Origin: Pyropia yezoensis | Lineage: Eukaryota > Rhodophyta > Bangiophyceae > Bangiales > Bangiaceae | Length of the DNA stretch: 64,000 bases | Assembly (NCBI GenBank): GCA_009829735.1 | Contig: CM020619.1 | Location: 33,954,283-34,018,282 of the forward strand | Direction of reading: 5' to 3' | Shown: in pieces, positions 42,101-52,339 of the stretch | Layout: every line of letters starts with the position of its first letter | Numbering within the stretch: the first letter of the stretch is position 1 | Program-made: the position numbers and the translations under genes | Notes under the pieces: model-generated | What the model was told of the DNA's origin: nothing | Seen by the model: only the letters and a program-made list of their open reading frames with translations | Databases searched by the model: none

Positions 42101-43305
42101 CAGCAATGGCCGTCGACGTGGTCGACCACGTAAGGGGATGCCACCCCTGTGCACGTAACCGCATGGGTCTACATAGGCGGGCGTCTGCCATGAAGCTATT
42201 CCCACCCGATGGGCCCAACGAGCAAGTCGCTATCGACATACTCGGGCCACTTCCGGTAACGGAAGACGGGAACAGGTACATCCTGGTCATGTCTGACCGC
42301 TTCGCTAAGCTGTCACGAGCGGCAGCCATCCCGAATGATACGGCATACACGATTATGAACGCAGTGGTTGACCACTGGATTAGTGCATACGGAGTCATGA
42401 AGCAACTACTCTCCGACAACGGAGCATACCTTACGTCAGCCTTCTGCACTAAGGTCTTGGGCATGTTCGGTATCGAACCACGTCGGGCATCCGACTACCA
42501 CCCGCAAACCAACGGGCAGGTGGAGCGGTTCAACCGCACCATCGTCAAGATGCTACAATGCTACGTGGCCGAGCACACAAACACTTGGGACAGGCTTCTG
42601 TCCGTACTCACCCTGGCATACAATGCCAGGCCACATCGGAGCACGAACATCGCTCCGCTGGAGTGGGTCATGCCACTAGGCGTCGGTAACCTGACGCTGC
42701 CACCAGGCAGGTGCACTCGGTATGATACACCGAAAGGCCGACCGGCCGAACGTATCCACCTAGCTTGGTTGGCCAAGCTATCGTGGATGATTCCTAAGCT
42801 CAAGGGTGCCCTTGACAGAACACAACTTCGTTACAAGAAGAACTTCGACGCCCGACTACGGGTGCGCAATGCTACCCTGATGACAGGTGACTGGGTCTAC
42901 ATCAGACACCAGAAGTTCCGGGGGAACAAGCTCATGCAACCGGTCAAGGGACCGTACCAGATTCTCCACAGAGATGACCACTCTGTTATCTTACACTCCG
43001 ATACGGAGATCCAACGCATCAGTGTGAATGATGTCACACCTGCTCCGAAACCGGAACAGCCTCAGCCGGTACCGGCTGAGTTGCTACATGAAGCTCTTAC
43101 AATCCACCGGTCAGATGACCCGGTGGGACCGGATGGGATTGCATACCAAGTAGAGAGCGTGGTCGGACACACCGACCCGGACCTACCAGGACCCTGGTAC
43201 GTCAAGGTTATGTGGGTCGGATACGACCCACCCACCTGGGATCAGGCGGCAAATATACCCGGCCAACTACTCATGCCTTACATGAGGCGACGACGCCTAC
43301 TGTGA
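39139..43305 (+). pseudogene. pol: C2 pol, intact except two stops in the PR-RT linker
   Basis: Retropepsin (PVLDTGAGPNLI near 39460-39500) runs to TAA 40105-40107. The same frame resumes and meets TAA 40312-40314, then stays open for 992 codons from 40327. That part encodes reverse transcriptase (FCIDYRRLN near 40576, YLDDVIVF near 40877-40900), RNase H (FVIDVDACDTQVG), integrase (HPGG finger, CHPCARN, AIDILGPLP, LSDNGAY, NGQVERF) and a chromodomain with VKVMWVGYDPPTWDQA near 43204-43250. The two stops lie between domains, which would give separate proteins unless read through. The downstream part is fully open, the best preserved pol in the window. Confidence 0.92.
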
Positions 43306-43846
43306 CAACCCAACCGACACCGACTTCGGCTGTTGGGGGGTGAGGCTTATACCTACTAAGTAGGGTGTCACATGGTAACGGCAGACTTAGGTTTCTAAGT
43401 CAATTCAGACTTAGGTTTCTAAGTCGAACCAAGCTTAGGTAACTAAGTAGAGTCAAGCTTAGGTAACTAAGCAAAACCCGAACCTTAATAAGTTAACTTA
43501 AACGTAAAGGCTAACTCCGATAATATCGGAGTAACTAGGGGGCCTACACGGGAGGAGGACCTCCCCAAGCCAAGACACAAATTGAGGGAGGATGACCTTC
43601 CCAAGCATGAACCAACCGGAAGAAGTTGGACGGGAGGCAAGGCACCACTGAGCCGGAAGGGGTACTCCCCAGGGCAGCAAACAGAGGCAAGCAATGCCCC
43701 CGTAGGGGATGAGTTTATACTCACTACGACCCGGCTACCATAAGGGTCACCGGGGCCCTCCCCCTCACAAACAGTAGCACTCCTCAGTGGGTAGACCCAC
43801 TGCCCGAGGGAGGCCACTCACGCGTAAGCGCGTATACCTCCGTGCT
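43306..43846. other. C2 convergence zone with a series of hairpins
   Basis: Between the facing stops are four near-identical hairpins with the core CTTAG-GTTT/GTAA-CTAAG at 43384-43401, 43408-43425, 43434-43447 and 43457-43472. There is also CCTACTAAGTAGG near 43351 and a perfect palindrome ACTCCGAT-AAT-ATCGGAGT at 43514-43532. A 541-base spacer with this density of stems is likely structural, perhaps ending or processing both converging RNAs. No gene is seen. Confidence 0.65.
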
Positions 43847-46153
43847 TCACCGGTCGGCAATCTCACGACGGTCAATCACCCGAGTTACCTCGGTGCATAG
43901 CTGAACGAGGGTGCTGCGGCCAGCCTCCACGTTCTCCAGAGCTCTCTGGAGGCGGTCAAGCACGCCACCGAAGGAACGCGCTGACCCAACCAGCGCAGCA
44001 CCTGGGGGGATATCCCCCCAGCTAACAGAGAGACCCTCCCGCATTGCGCGGGCAACAAGGGCGTCAACGCCCTCATACCAGAGAAGGGGACTCCCGTCAT
44101 GTAGGACAGGGGCGGGAGGTGACACTGACGCAGCCAGAGGAGCCACAGGAGCCGACACGGCCACCATTGGAGCCGGTGGCGCCTGATATGAGGCCCGGTA
44201 GGACCCCACCCAAGGGGCTCCACCGTAACCCCGTCGGGGCTCCGCCCGACGACGGGACATCTCACGCTCCCCACCCGCAGAGCCCCACTCTCGGGGACGA
44301 CGGCCAACCGCCGCCGGTATCGGGTAACCGAACCACGAGGCAAGGACCTGAAGAGGGTCATGGATAACCATGGGAATACCCAGGTCAGCAACAGCCTCGG
44401 TGGACGCCCACCCATGGCAACTGGGCTCACCCGGCTGACTACGCCGGATACGCAACGAGTGACGAGGCAAGGGGGAAGCCCCAGCCTGCGGGTCCCGGTA
44501 CGGGGGAAGGGCCAACACCCGAGCCCAGTTCACGGCATCGTGAAGAGCCAGCAGGGCCTCGAACTCCCGGGCCAACCCGGTCTTGGCGGCTATCAGGTCC
44601 ACGCCCAACTGCGCGATGTGCCGACGGACACCCGTCGGAAGATGAAACAGGCGCCCCTGCCGGCGGACGGACAGCAAGAAGGAGGAAGCCTGCCCAAGGG
44701 TAACCTCAAGGGTGAAGGTACCCTGCAACGGGTGGACCGGCCGTGAGGCCAACACACTCCCGAAGTATCGGAGACAGGAGCCGGTGTCAAACCGGAAAGA
44801 AGGGGCGGGTTCCCACCCCTCCTGCCACAGAGGAGGGCGCACGGGAGTGTATACCGGCGCACGACCGTTGCCGGTCTGCAACGCACACGTTATATCCGTG
44901 CGAAAGGCATCCGCCATGACACCATGGTCACGTCGCCAGCTCGACGCCGACTTCAAACCCGCCATAGGCGGGTAGGGAGCCGTCAACGACAGATACGGGG
45001 ATACCCCCGGGTAGTAATCAAAGTCGGGATACCGACCGGTACTGCCCACCGTCTCCCCAAACGCAACCGGCTCCGCCGCCGCCGCAATCCCCCGAGCACT
45101 AGCCGGGTAGTCAATCTCCCGCGGCAACGCGGGGGCAATCAGGTCGCATACCCCGAAGGCGGGGTCGAGGTAGACCTCACCCCGTCCCACCCGGGTGCGC
45201 CAGAGCTGCGCATGCCGGTCGTCCGGCTGACTCAGCATCCAATGGTGTTCCACTCGCACCGCGTTCGGCTGGTTGACCAGCCGCACCAACTCCCGCTCCC
45301 AACTCGAGTCCACCTTGACGCGCCGGGAGGACTCTCCACGGGGATGGGGCAGGTGGAAGTCCACCCGCATCCGCCCATCGGACTCCATTGACTCTGGCAC
45401 AGTCAGGCTGCGAACCCGAGCCACCAAGTCGGACATCGACATGGCGGGTTGACCCGCCGCCACGGTGACGCCGCCACCCAACGGGGCAACCCGGGCAGGA
45501 CCAGGAAGAATAGGGGGCGCCGGGGGAAGACCCACCAGCAGATGGACCGGTGCCGGAGGTGCACGGGGCCGAGGAGGAAGAAGAAGGGCGGGCGCCCGCC
45601 CGGAGTAACTACCGGAGTCCACTGCCATCGGTGTAGACCCACCTTGACCACCAGACGCCCGCGGCACCGCGGGCAGAGCAACGCCGCCACCCGAGGCCGA
45701 CGGGAACACCTCGGGGGCAGCAGGGGTAGACCCGCTACCCGCCGCAGCGGACACACCACCCGGGCGGGCACCCGCGCCGTCTTGACCCGCCGTCCCGGTC
45801 GGGGTGCCACCATAACCGCCCGACACGCCGGCAACGCCGTCTTGAGGTTGAGCCGCGCCGGCACCGGCGACAGGAGCCATTTGGGCCGCCGGAGGAGTAG
45901 GGGTAGACGCAGCAGCTACCCGCGGTTGCCCGCCACCCGACGGAGCCGTCGTGCCGCTGCACACGGACGACAAACCGCCCGGAGCATCGTCCGGAGCCAC
46001 GCGAACGGTCACCCGGTCGCCCTCGTCTTCGGACGAGCTCACCAAGAAGCACTCGGCGGCAGTGGCAGAGATGGGAACGTCGTCCACCATCACCTCCTCC
46101 TCCTCCTCAAGCAGGAGGTCGTCCTCGCCCCCGGGTACCTGGGGGTCCGACAT
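43847..46153 (-). CDS. C2 antisense gene (aORF), intact
   Basis: This is an intact frame of 768 codons on the strand opposite to gag-pol; the ATG at 46153 gives MSDPQVPGGEDDLLLEEEEE. The frame extends further upstream, but this ATG precedes the acidic start. The N-terminal third is Gly/Ala/Pro/Ser-rich. The core has PLWQEGWEP (about 44800-44830), FGSVLAS, then RQGRLFHLPTGVRR (about 44610-44655) and FEALLALHDAVNW, matching RRGMLWHLP and LLEEMLRLHKFIEW of family A. The C-terminus is helical, ending VIDRREIADR. No transmembrane or catalytic motif is seen. It probably comes from an antisense transcript starting near the 3' LTR. Confidence 0.8.
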   Translation of the reverse strand: MSDPQVPGGEDDLLLEEEEEVMVDDVPISATAAECFLVSSSEDEGDRVTVRVAPDDAPGGLSSVCSGTTAPSGGGQPRVAAASTPTPPAAQMAPVAGAGAAQPQDGVAGVSGGYGGTPTGTAGQDGAGARPGGVSAAAGSGSTPAAPEVFPSASGGGVALPAVPRASGGQGGSTPMAVDSGSYSGRAPALLLPPRPRAPPAPVHLLVGLPPAPPILPGPARVAPLGGGVTVAAGQPAMSMSDLVARVRSLTVPESMESDGRMRVDFHLPHPRGESSRRVKVDSSWERELVRLVNQPNAVRVEHHWMLSQPDDRHAQLWRTRVGRGEVYLDPAFGVCDLIAPALPREIDYPASARGIAAAAEPVAFGETVGSTGRYPDFDYYPGVSPYLSLTAPYPPMAGLKSASSWRRDHGVMADAFRTDITCALQTGNGRAPVYTPVRPPLWQEGWEPAPSFRFDTGSCLRYFGSVLASRPVHPLQGTFTLEVTLGQASSFLLSVRRQGRLFHLPTGVRRHIAQLGVDLIAAKTGLAREFEALLALHDAVNWARVLALPPYRDPQAGASPLPRHSLRIRRSQPGEPSCHGWASTEAVADLGIPMVIHDPLQVLASWFGYPIPAAVGRRPREWGSAGGEREMSRRRAEPRRGYGGAPWVGSYRASYQAPPAPMVAVSAPVAPLAASVSPPAPVLHDGSPLLWYEGVDALVARAMREGLSVSWGDIPPGAALVGSARSFGGVLDRLQRALENVEAGRSTLVQLCTEVTRVIDRREIADR

Positions 46154-46738
46154 GATGACCGGGGTAGCAGGGGCGCTCCGTGCAGAAAAGCCGAGGCCGG
46201 CTCGACCCGGTACAGAGGACGCTCGCACGGACGAGCCAGGGAAGCGCGGGCACCCGCGCTTATAACCACACAGTTCAGCACGAGCGATACGGCAGCGCGG
46301 GACGACCCGCGCCAGCCGGGCTACGAGGGCGCTCCACCCAGGCACCTGGACCGGAGCCACGCCCCCGTGTGGAGGGGGCGTACCAGGAGGGTCACTCCCA
46401 ACCGCCCCCACGCAACGCGGGCAACCCCGCCACCCACTCAATCGTCTCACGAGAGGGGCTCCCCTACCACCAGACACCTGGTGGCGGATCCACTTGCACA
46501 CCCCTCCGAAAGGGGGGTCGTGAACAGAAACCCGCATCGGGAAATTAACGGTCCGGAAAACGGATCGTGTGTGTACCACACAAAGGGGGGCACCCCCCTC
46601 AGGCAACCTCGAAAAGGGGTGTCTGTCGCGACGGGGCGCAAAGCCCCACCCGACTGGTAAACGGTCACGCGACCCACTTACATTCGGTAACCCGACTGCA
46701 ACTCGACCCGAGGACGGGCCGAATCTAAGGGGGGGATA
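46154..46738 (-). other. C2 antisense leader and polypurine tract
   Basis: These 585 bases between the antisense-gene ATG and the 3' LTR contain no separate convincing gene. The frame upstream of the ATG stays open for 150 codons with Arg/Gly/Pro composition. At its right end, AAGGGGGGGATA (46727-46738) is the plus-strand polypurine tract next to the LTR. Confidence 0.5.
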
Positions 46739-47101
46739 TGTAGCAATATGGTTGACCGTACTGTGACCCTAATGTTAGGGGGGCTACTTCTAATCCTTGG
46801 CTTTCAATTTGAGAGTCCGTACTGGTCACGGTATCTATAAGTTACGTATGACCAGAGGGACTTGCATCTTGGGGTGAAGGGTAGTTAGTAGTGTCTCCGG
46901 GGGTTTACAACGAGGGGGCCGGCGGCGAATCCACCGCCGGCCAAGGCAGAACAACAAACCCCTCCCATTTGGGCTCCCATCTTGGTCCCGTGGCTTGTGC
47001 TCCAAGGACAGCAACCATGGCCTCCCGGTGACGTTGCTGCCGATCCCCCTTGGTGAGTGTTCCCTGAGAGTGGACGTGCGACGGATTCCTATTGTGCTAC
47101 A
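46739..47101 (+). repeat. C2 3' LTR
   Basis: This 363-bp copy of 36359-36721 has about a dozen substitutions. It is followed by CCGAC, the target duplication, and then directly by the interrupted D1 antisense gene. Confidence 0.94.
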
Positions 47102-48866
47102 CCGACACGGGCCGCCGGCGCCGACCAAGAATGGCACTGACGTCGACGCAACGAGGACTCTCACCCCGCGCCTCCACCACGCGAGCGTGACGCAGCTCAG
47201 CGAGCACGCTGTCTCGAATCCGAGAGGGGTCCGCCATACGGGACATGGCCAGGAGAAGCTCCTCCACCGCCTGAGACTCGGTCATACCACCAACCCGACG
47301 GATAACGTCCTCCATCCCGACGGTCTGGCGCGACCACGCAACTGCCAAGGAACCGGCCGTCGTACCGCGAGGCACACTACGGCCAGCCAAGGCATCAACG
47401 CGCTCCGCGCCCAACAGGGCAATCGCTCTCACGCGAGCCCAGTCGGACGGCCAGATCGGCTCATCGCCACCGCGGCATGTCGACGGCTCAGCAGCACGGT
47501 CACGTGACCCACCAACCACCGGCGCCGAAGGCGAACGAGTGCGATCACGCACTCGACGACCCGCATCACGGCCTCCACGGTCGACCGACCGGCCCACACC
47601 GGGTGACTCCGCCGAAGTGGCATCGTACTTCCAGTCGAACAAGCCGCACGGCTGGCGAAGAGCAAAGCCATACTTGGCGGACGGGTCAAGCTTGACATAC
47701 ACCTCAAGAGCGGCCTTCGTGTGGTAGTCACGACGACGAACGTCCACGACCACGGTGGTCCAAGGAAAGACGGAGTGCGCCTCCCGCATACGCTGGGACG
47801 TCAACAGACGCTTGTCACCGCCGGGGCCGTCAGCCAGGTGGCTTACGCTCAAGCCGTCCAACCACCCGACCACTTGGTCACTCAACCGGCAAAACAGTCC
47901 GTCGTGGAACAACCAGTGTACCCAAGCGGCAAGCAGGAAGCAGAAGAACTCGTCGAAAACGATGCCCCACGCCGCGTTATCCGCCTCAGTCAGCCGAGTG
48001 GCAACGTAAGACAGCGCCACCGGTGTCTCCATGTATGGACCATACTCGGTCCACCAGGACGGGCGACACGGAAGCCAGCGCTTCAAGTCGAAGAACGGTC
48101 GCGCACGGACCAGACTCGAGGCCCAGGCAGGGGCCAGCAAGCCCCGACGCTCAATCGACGCGAGGTCGTTCGACCGACGGAAACGAATGGACGTCGTCGG
48201 CACCCGGAAGGGCTGCGGGAGGTCGCTCAACGACGGACCAAAGCCGAGCTCAGGCGGAGGGTTGCCGGGGTACGCCTTGTCGACCAGCATGGTCAAGTAC
48301 CCCTCCATGCCAGGATCCTCCGCGATCGGGACGTCCAGCCGATCGGCCAAGTCGCGTCCAAGGAACACCGCACACGTCCATAAGCAGCGCAGCCGCCCAA
48401 AGTTATTGGCAGCGACCACGAAGGTTTCGGTGCTCCCAACCCGGAACCGCAGTGCCCAGGCGTGAAGGCGCCGGTGATACACGTGCAGAGCACCGGTGGA
48501 CGGGTACCGCAACAACTCGTTGCTCAACGACAAGACCTCGTACGCCTGCCGCTCCGGGCCTTGTCGGCCAAAGTCGGCATCCCCGTGCGCATCCGAGACG
48601 GACTCGCCTGCGTGAAACGCCCCGCCAACGGACACGTCCCGGAACTTAGGCAACGCTGCCCACCGCGCGTCAGGGATGCGCTGCAGCGCCAACAAGCGGT
48701 TGGAACGCGCCGCCTCCAACAACGGCGCATCCGCCACGAAGCCGACACCATCGACCATGTAGGTCGCCTGTGGGCTACGGTAAAACCCGCGCACCGGCCG
48801 CTCGGCCTCCGAGCAGTCCACCTCCGGGGTAAGCGCCGGCACGGCGGGAGCCATCTCGTCAGCCAT
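47102..48866 (-). pseudogene. D1 antisense gene (aORF), main part
   Basis: The frame is open from ATG 48866 (MADEMAPAVPALTPEVD) to the C2 insertion and continues at 36353-36250, about 622 codons in total without internal stops. The upstream open frame crosses a minisatellite and is probably leader. The core includes CRPSWWTEYGPYMETP near 48030-48070, LLAAWVHWLFHDGLFCRLSD, and a block resembling the LHKFIEW segment of family A. The C-terminal third is helical, then Arg-rich. The only lesion is the C2 insertion, whereas D1 gag and pol carry three stops, suggesting purifying selection or greater youth of the coding frame. Family unknown. Confidence 0.75.
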
Positions 48867-48920
48867 AATGGCACCACCTTCAGACTGGCTAAGCCTTTTG
48901 GGCATCGCACGGCGCCCTGG

Positions 48921-49096
48921 CCGCCTTGGCAACCTGCGCCGCCTTGGCCACCCGCGCCGCCTTGGCCGCCCTTGTCGCCTTGGCCGCCCTTGCCGCCTTG
49001 GCCACCCTTGTCGCCTTGGCCGCCCTCGTCGCCTTGGCCGCCCTTGTCGCCTTGGCCGCCTTTGTCGCCTTGGCCGCCCTTTTTGCCTCGGCCGCC
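48921..49096. repeat. 18-bp minisatellite in D1 antisense leader
   Basis: Nearly ten units of about 18 bp, consensus CGCCTTGGCCGCCCTTGT, lie just upstream of the D1 antisense ATG. All three minus-strand frames are open, encoding either G-G-Q-G-D-K collagen-like, R-P-R-R-Q-G or A-A-K-A-T-R histone-H1-like repeats. I take these as by-products of a GC-rich repeat. Confidence 0.85.
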
Positions 49097-49149
49097 AACC
49101 GGCAAACGCGTGCAACGGGCCGACGGGCCGAGGATGACACGCCCGGTAA

Positions 49150-49428
49150 CCCGCGCGTCGACCGACGCGCGGGAAGGCCAACTGGCCACCGGGCGACTCA
49201 ACTCAAGCATGATGCCGAACGGCCCGAGATGCCAGGTGGCTAATTTGGAGCACAAGTGCCAGCCGGCAATCTCTCTCCCCTCCCCGGACCCGCGCGTCGA
49301 CCGACGCGCGGGAGGCCGACCCGGCCGAGGCAACGGCAACTAGTCGACGCCCCGCCGATTGGCACCAACGACCACCAAGCCACGCGGCTGCCCACCCCAC
49401 AGACCCCCACGCGTCGGCCGACGCGCGG
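49150..49428. repeat. Three copies of a long GC palindrome in D1
   Basis: The arm CCCGCGCGTCG, a two-base loop AC and its reverse complement form a perfect 24-base hairpin at 49150-49173 and again at 49289-49312. A slightly degenerate third copy lies near 49408-49428. They lie 370-650 bases inside the 3' LTR, in the putative promoter or leader region of the antisense gene. Confidence 0.8.
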
Positions 49429-49797
49429 AGGTAGGGGGAGACCCGACGCGACGAACACTACGGTCAACGGCTACAACGCCGACCCACACCCGGACGCCAC
49501 GCGCCAGAGGCCGGCCGGCCGCGGCACGAGTACCGGCTGGCGTAGCTCAGCCACGGGTCGGTCCACGCGAGCCCGCGTAACCGCCTCGGCCACACGGCCC
49601 CGCCGCACACCCGAGAGGGTACCACACCGCGCGCGCGGCGGACCGACGCTTCAACAACAACACCGACCGGTGCTGGCGCGACCCCCGGCAAGATTGCAGG
49701 CGGCCGCGCCACGACCCCGCCCAACTGGGCGCGCGCGGCCCTTACGTTGCACCCAGCCGGACCTCGCCGGAACGGCTCGAAGCTGGCAACGGGGGTA

Positions 49798-50204
49798 TGT
49801 AGCATATCCGCCCACCGTACCGATTTCCGGTATTTACGGGCAAGTAGCCCCCTTGACTGGTGGTCTCAGCCTTGTTGGTCTGGGTCCGCTTGTGGCTCGC
49901 CCTTTGGGGGACTACTTCTGTTTTGCATTGTTTATCTGTCCTTGCTTTGGAGGGATCTTTTTTATTGTTTGCTATGCTCGTAGCGATCGGCCGTCCGGCC
50001 TTCGCTCGGTCGCTCGACCGGCATATTGTTTCGCCCGGTGTAGGCGACGTGGGGGCTTGCCGCTGCCGTTTGGCCGGCTTGCTCCCCATCAAACGTCCTG
50101 GAGCTAAAGGTCTGTCTTCTTTGCCATTACGGTAATAGCTCCCTCTTTGCCTTCCGGGCGCCGGTCGGTCCCATATCCTTTTATTGGGTAACACATATTC
50201 CACA
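49798..50204 (+). repeat. D1 3' LTR
   Basis: This 407-bp partner of 19618-20024 is preceded by the short purine tract CAACGGGGGTA and followed by the ATGAA duplication (50205-50209). It marks the right end of the whole middle stack. Confidence 0.93.
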
Positions 50205-51092
50205 ATGAAGGCGCACTTGCTGGCAGGTTGGCGGGCGGCGCGGCGGGCCCGTCGGCCTTGGGCGCGGCTGCCGGCGCTGCGGGCGCGTGGCGGCAGGCGC
50301 GGCGGCGAGCGCGGCGGGCGCGTCGGCGGCGGGCGCGGCGGCGGGTGCGGCAGCGGCTGCGATGGACGGAATTCCGCCAAGTGAGCGAGCTGGCGTGTGG
50401 GCGGACGGGACGGCGGGATTGCTGGCGGACGAGCCGGAGGACGATCCGGCAATCGAATCGGCAGGGGACTTGGCGGGAGAGGCGGCGGGTAAGATGGCTT
50501 GTGACTCGACGGGTGATGCAGTGGCCATGAACGAGAATCCGTCCACGCGTGGCTCGGTGGTCGCTGCGGTTGGTGCGGCGGCGGCGGTTGTCTCGACGAC
50601 CGGCAACTCAACGAGCCCAAAGACGAAAAAAGCGTCGAAAAGATAAAAGGCAGTTGCGGTGCGCTCAGTCAGGGCTGCGAAAAGACCCGGTGGAAAGGGC
50701 TCTCCCCATTCATCCGGAACAGGAGTAGAAGTCGGCTCATTCTCGCGGTCTGCACCGTCGAGTGACTGTGATGCTGCGGCAGTTGTAGCGCACTTGTGTG
50801 GGGTCGGCCGCTGTTGTGCGGCTAGAGGTGGGAGTATGATGTGTGAAAACAAAGGTACTTGTGTTGGTTTTCCTATCCATGAGCCCTCCATCGCCTCGAA
50901 GGCGCTCTACAAATAGTGTGTTTCGACTCCCCGTGTGTGCACACACAGCTCACTCACAGACCCCCACCAAATCAAAGCAAGGATCACATCAAGCGACTCG
51001 AAACGAGGATCACGTCCAGCAAGTTTTAACGCACTCATCGAATTCACCAATAAGTAGTCTCAATCCCATGCGGTAGCAAACCGTGAGGAATC
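50205..51092 (+). other. Host flank right of D1 with Ala-rich open frame
   Basis: The sequence is very GC-rich up to about 50640. The best frame is 50287-50646, about 119 codons, Ala/Gly-rich then acidic, ending KTKKASKR; it could be an exon or chance. From 50650 to 51092 the base composition drops and I see no gene. This flank is continuous with 19612 once D1 is removed. Confidence 0.3.
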
Positions 51093-51172
51093 GCAAGGGT
51101 GGCTTAGTGGTAAGAGTCCAGGACTAAGGAATGAACGCGTCTCCGAGGTCGCTGGCTCGACCAACAATTACT
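51093..51172 (+). pseudogene. tRNA-Leu(AAG)-like pseudogene
   Basis: The 5' half reads like a tRNA-Leu: acceptor strand GCAAGGG, an A-box TGGCTTAGTGG, and an anticodon loop CTAAGGA with AAG at 51126-51128. The 3' half is eroded. The anticodon stem does not close, the B-box is only approximated by GCTGGCTCGACC, and no CCCTTGC pairs with the acceptor strand. It is too damaged to be functional. Confidence 0.45.
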
Positions 51173-52339
51173 TGGTTTTCTTGAAGCTCATTTCGCATGA
51201 ACCTTGACACATATCGCCCACAGGACGAAGAGCACTTGTTCTCCAACAGCAGCTGGGGCCAATATCTCAGCGGAAGAAGACACGCGGCAGTCTTCCATTG
51301 CTGTCGCAGCTGGAAAACGAGCAGCGGCGGGAGTGCTCGAACTTGAGTTCAATGTACTCTCTCCAGCGAAGACCTTCAAGAAGTACCAGCAGCTGGCGCA
51401 ATCATCCCGGCTCGCGAGAGCGGAACATGCGGCTGGGGACCCTTCGAAGGCGCCTGCTCGTGCTACAACCACATCTCAAGCAGCTGAACAGCCTCGTTGT
51501 GCCCGGCCGACTATCGGTAAGAGTACTGCTAAAGGACGAAAACGTATACCGCCGCTGTGCAAACCGCCTGGGTAACCGCGAATCGACGGGCACCCTTTCG
51601 GGTGACCTGATTTCTCTGTGCAGCGGCTCTGTATCTGTCCCTTTGTTTGGAGCTGCTGGTCCCCCGACGTTTCGGAAGGCCCAGGCCCGTATTTCGGGTG
51701 TGCCCTTTTCTCCGGGGACCCGGGGGGCGACCGGCGCCGGTAGCTGTGCCGGTCCTGATCAAGGGGCGCTCCCCGGCGCCGGCGAATATGGTAGGCAAGA
51801 CGACAGTCATGGCCGTCCCCCTACGGCCGGTGCCTGTGGTAAAGAGCTCGATCCTCTCAGACACGTATCAAGCATCCCTCGGGGACGGGAACAGGTAACA
51901 CGGAAACGGGAACTACGAGAGCCGTACGCCTGTTGTCTCATGTGCCTGTCTGCAGAGCAGGCAGATACGCACGGTAGTGCACACAGGAAAGGGGAAAGCA
52001 AACGCGCAGCTGTCTTGCTTCCTGGGGGCACGGGCCACAGGCACCTCGCTGTCCTTCTACACGTGCCTCTGGAATTACCCCGGCACACTGGCCCGGCAGC
52101 CCCCCCCGAGCCCTGGGTGGCCCGGACCCGTGTCCAACCTCTTTAGGTCGGGGGGCCACTGCCACTACTTATTCTGTTCTCCTTCACACATCTCACGCTC
52201 AAGCTTCTCAATTCAAGTATCCCACATGTCAGGCAAAACTCCATCGAAACTCCGTCTCTCATACGGGAATGGCATAGCCCGCGGCATCCCAGTGCTGGGC
52301 ACCGGCCACGGCCGCCTCCCACCCCCCCACGGCGGTCGT
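51173..52339. other. Unassigned host region
   Basis: Several overlapping open frames (for example 51204-51575 and 51298-52146 on the plus strand) lack recognisable domains and start or stop signals I can defend. A Pro-rich stretch at 51647-51898 may belong to the same old element as the remnant that follows, but I cannot show it. Confidence 0.25.

Larger units (their letters stand above)
36359..47101 (+). mobile_element. Element C2, complete family-C chromovirus in the D1 antisense gene
   Basis: This 10743-bp element has 363-bp LTRs at 36359-36721 and 46739-47101 and perfect target duplication CCGAC (36354-36358 and 47102-47106). It contains intact gag, a nearly intact pol with two stops in the protease-to-reverse-transcriptase linker, a hairpin zone and an intact 768-codon antisense gene. 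About a dozen differences separate the LTRs. Confidence 0.95.
19618..50204 (+). mobile_element. Element D1, family-D chromovirus carrying two nested elements
   Basis: A pair of 407-bp LTRs (19618-20024 and 49798-50204) is flanked by the 5-bp duplication ATGAA (19613-19617 and 50205-50209). After removal of E1 and C2 the element is about 10.1 kb: 5' LTR, primer-binding site, gag, -1 pol, opposing antisense gene, leader with palindromes and minisatellite, 3' LTR. The LTRs differ at roughly a dozen positions. That is more than the E1 LTR pair, as expected for the host of that younger insertion. Confidence 0.93.

Noticed and set aside
48868-49140. Collagen-like (G-G-Q-G-D-K) or histone-H1-like (A-A-K-A-T-R) proteins encoded by the minisatellite on the minus strand
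   Set aside because: All frames of a GC-rich 18-bp repeat are open. The repeat lies upstream of a better start codon and shows no independent coding signal.
51093-51172. A functional tRNA-Leu gene
   Set aside because: The anticodon stem and the 3' acceptor strand do not pair and the T-arm is incomplete; kept only as a pseudogene.
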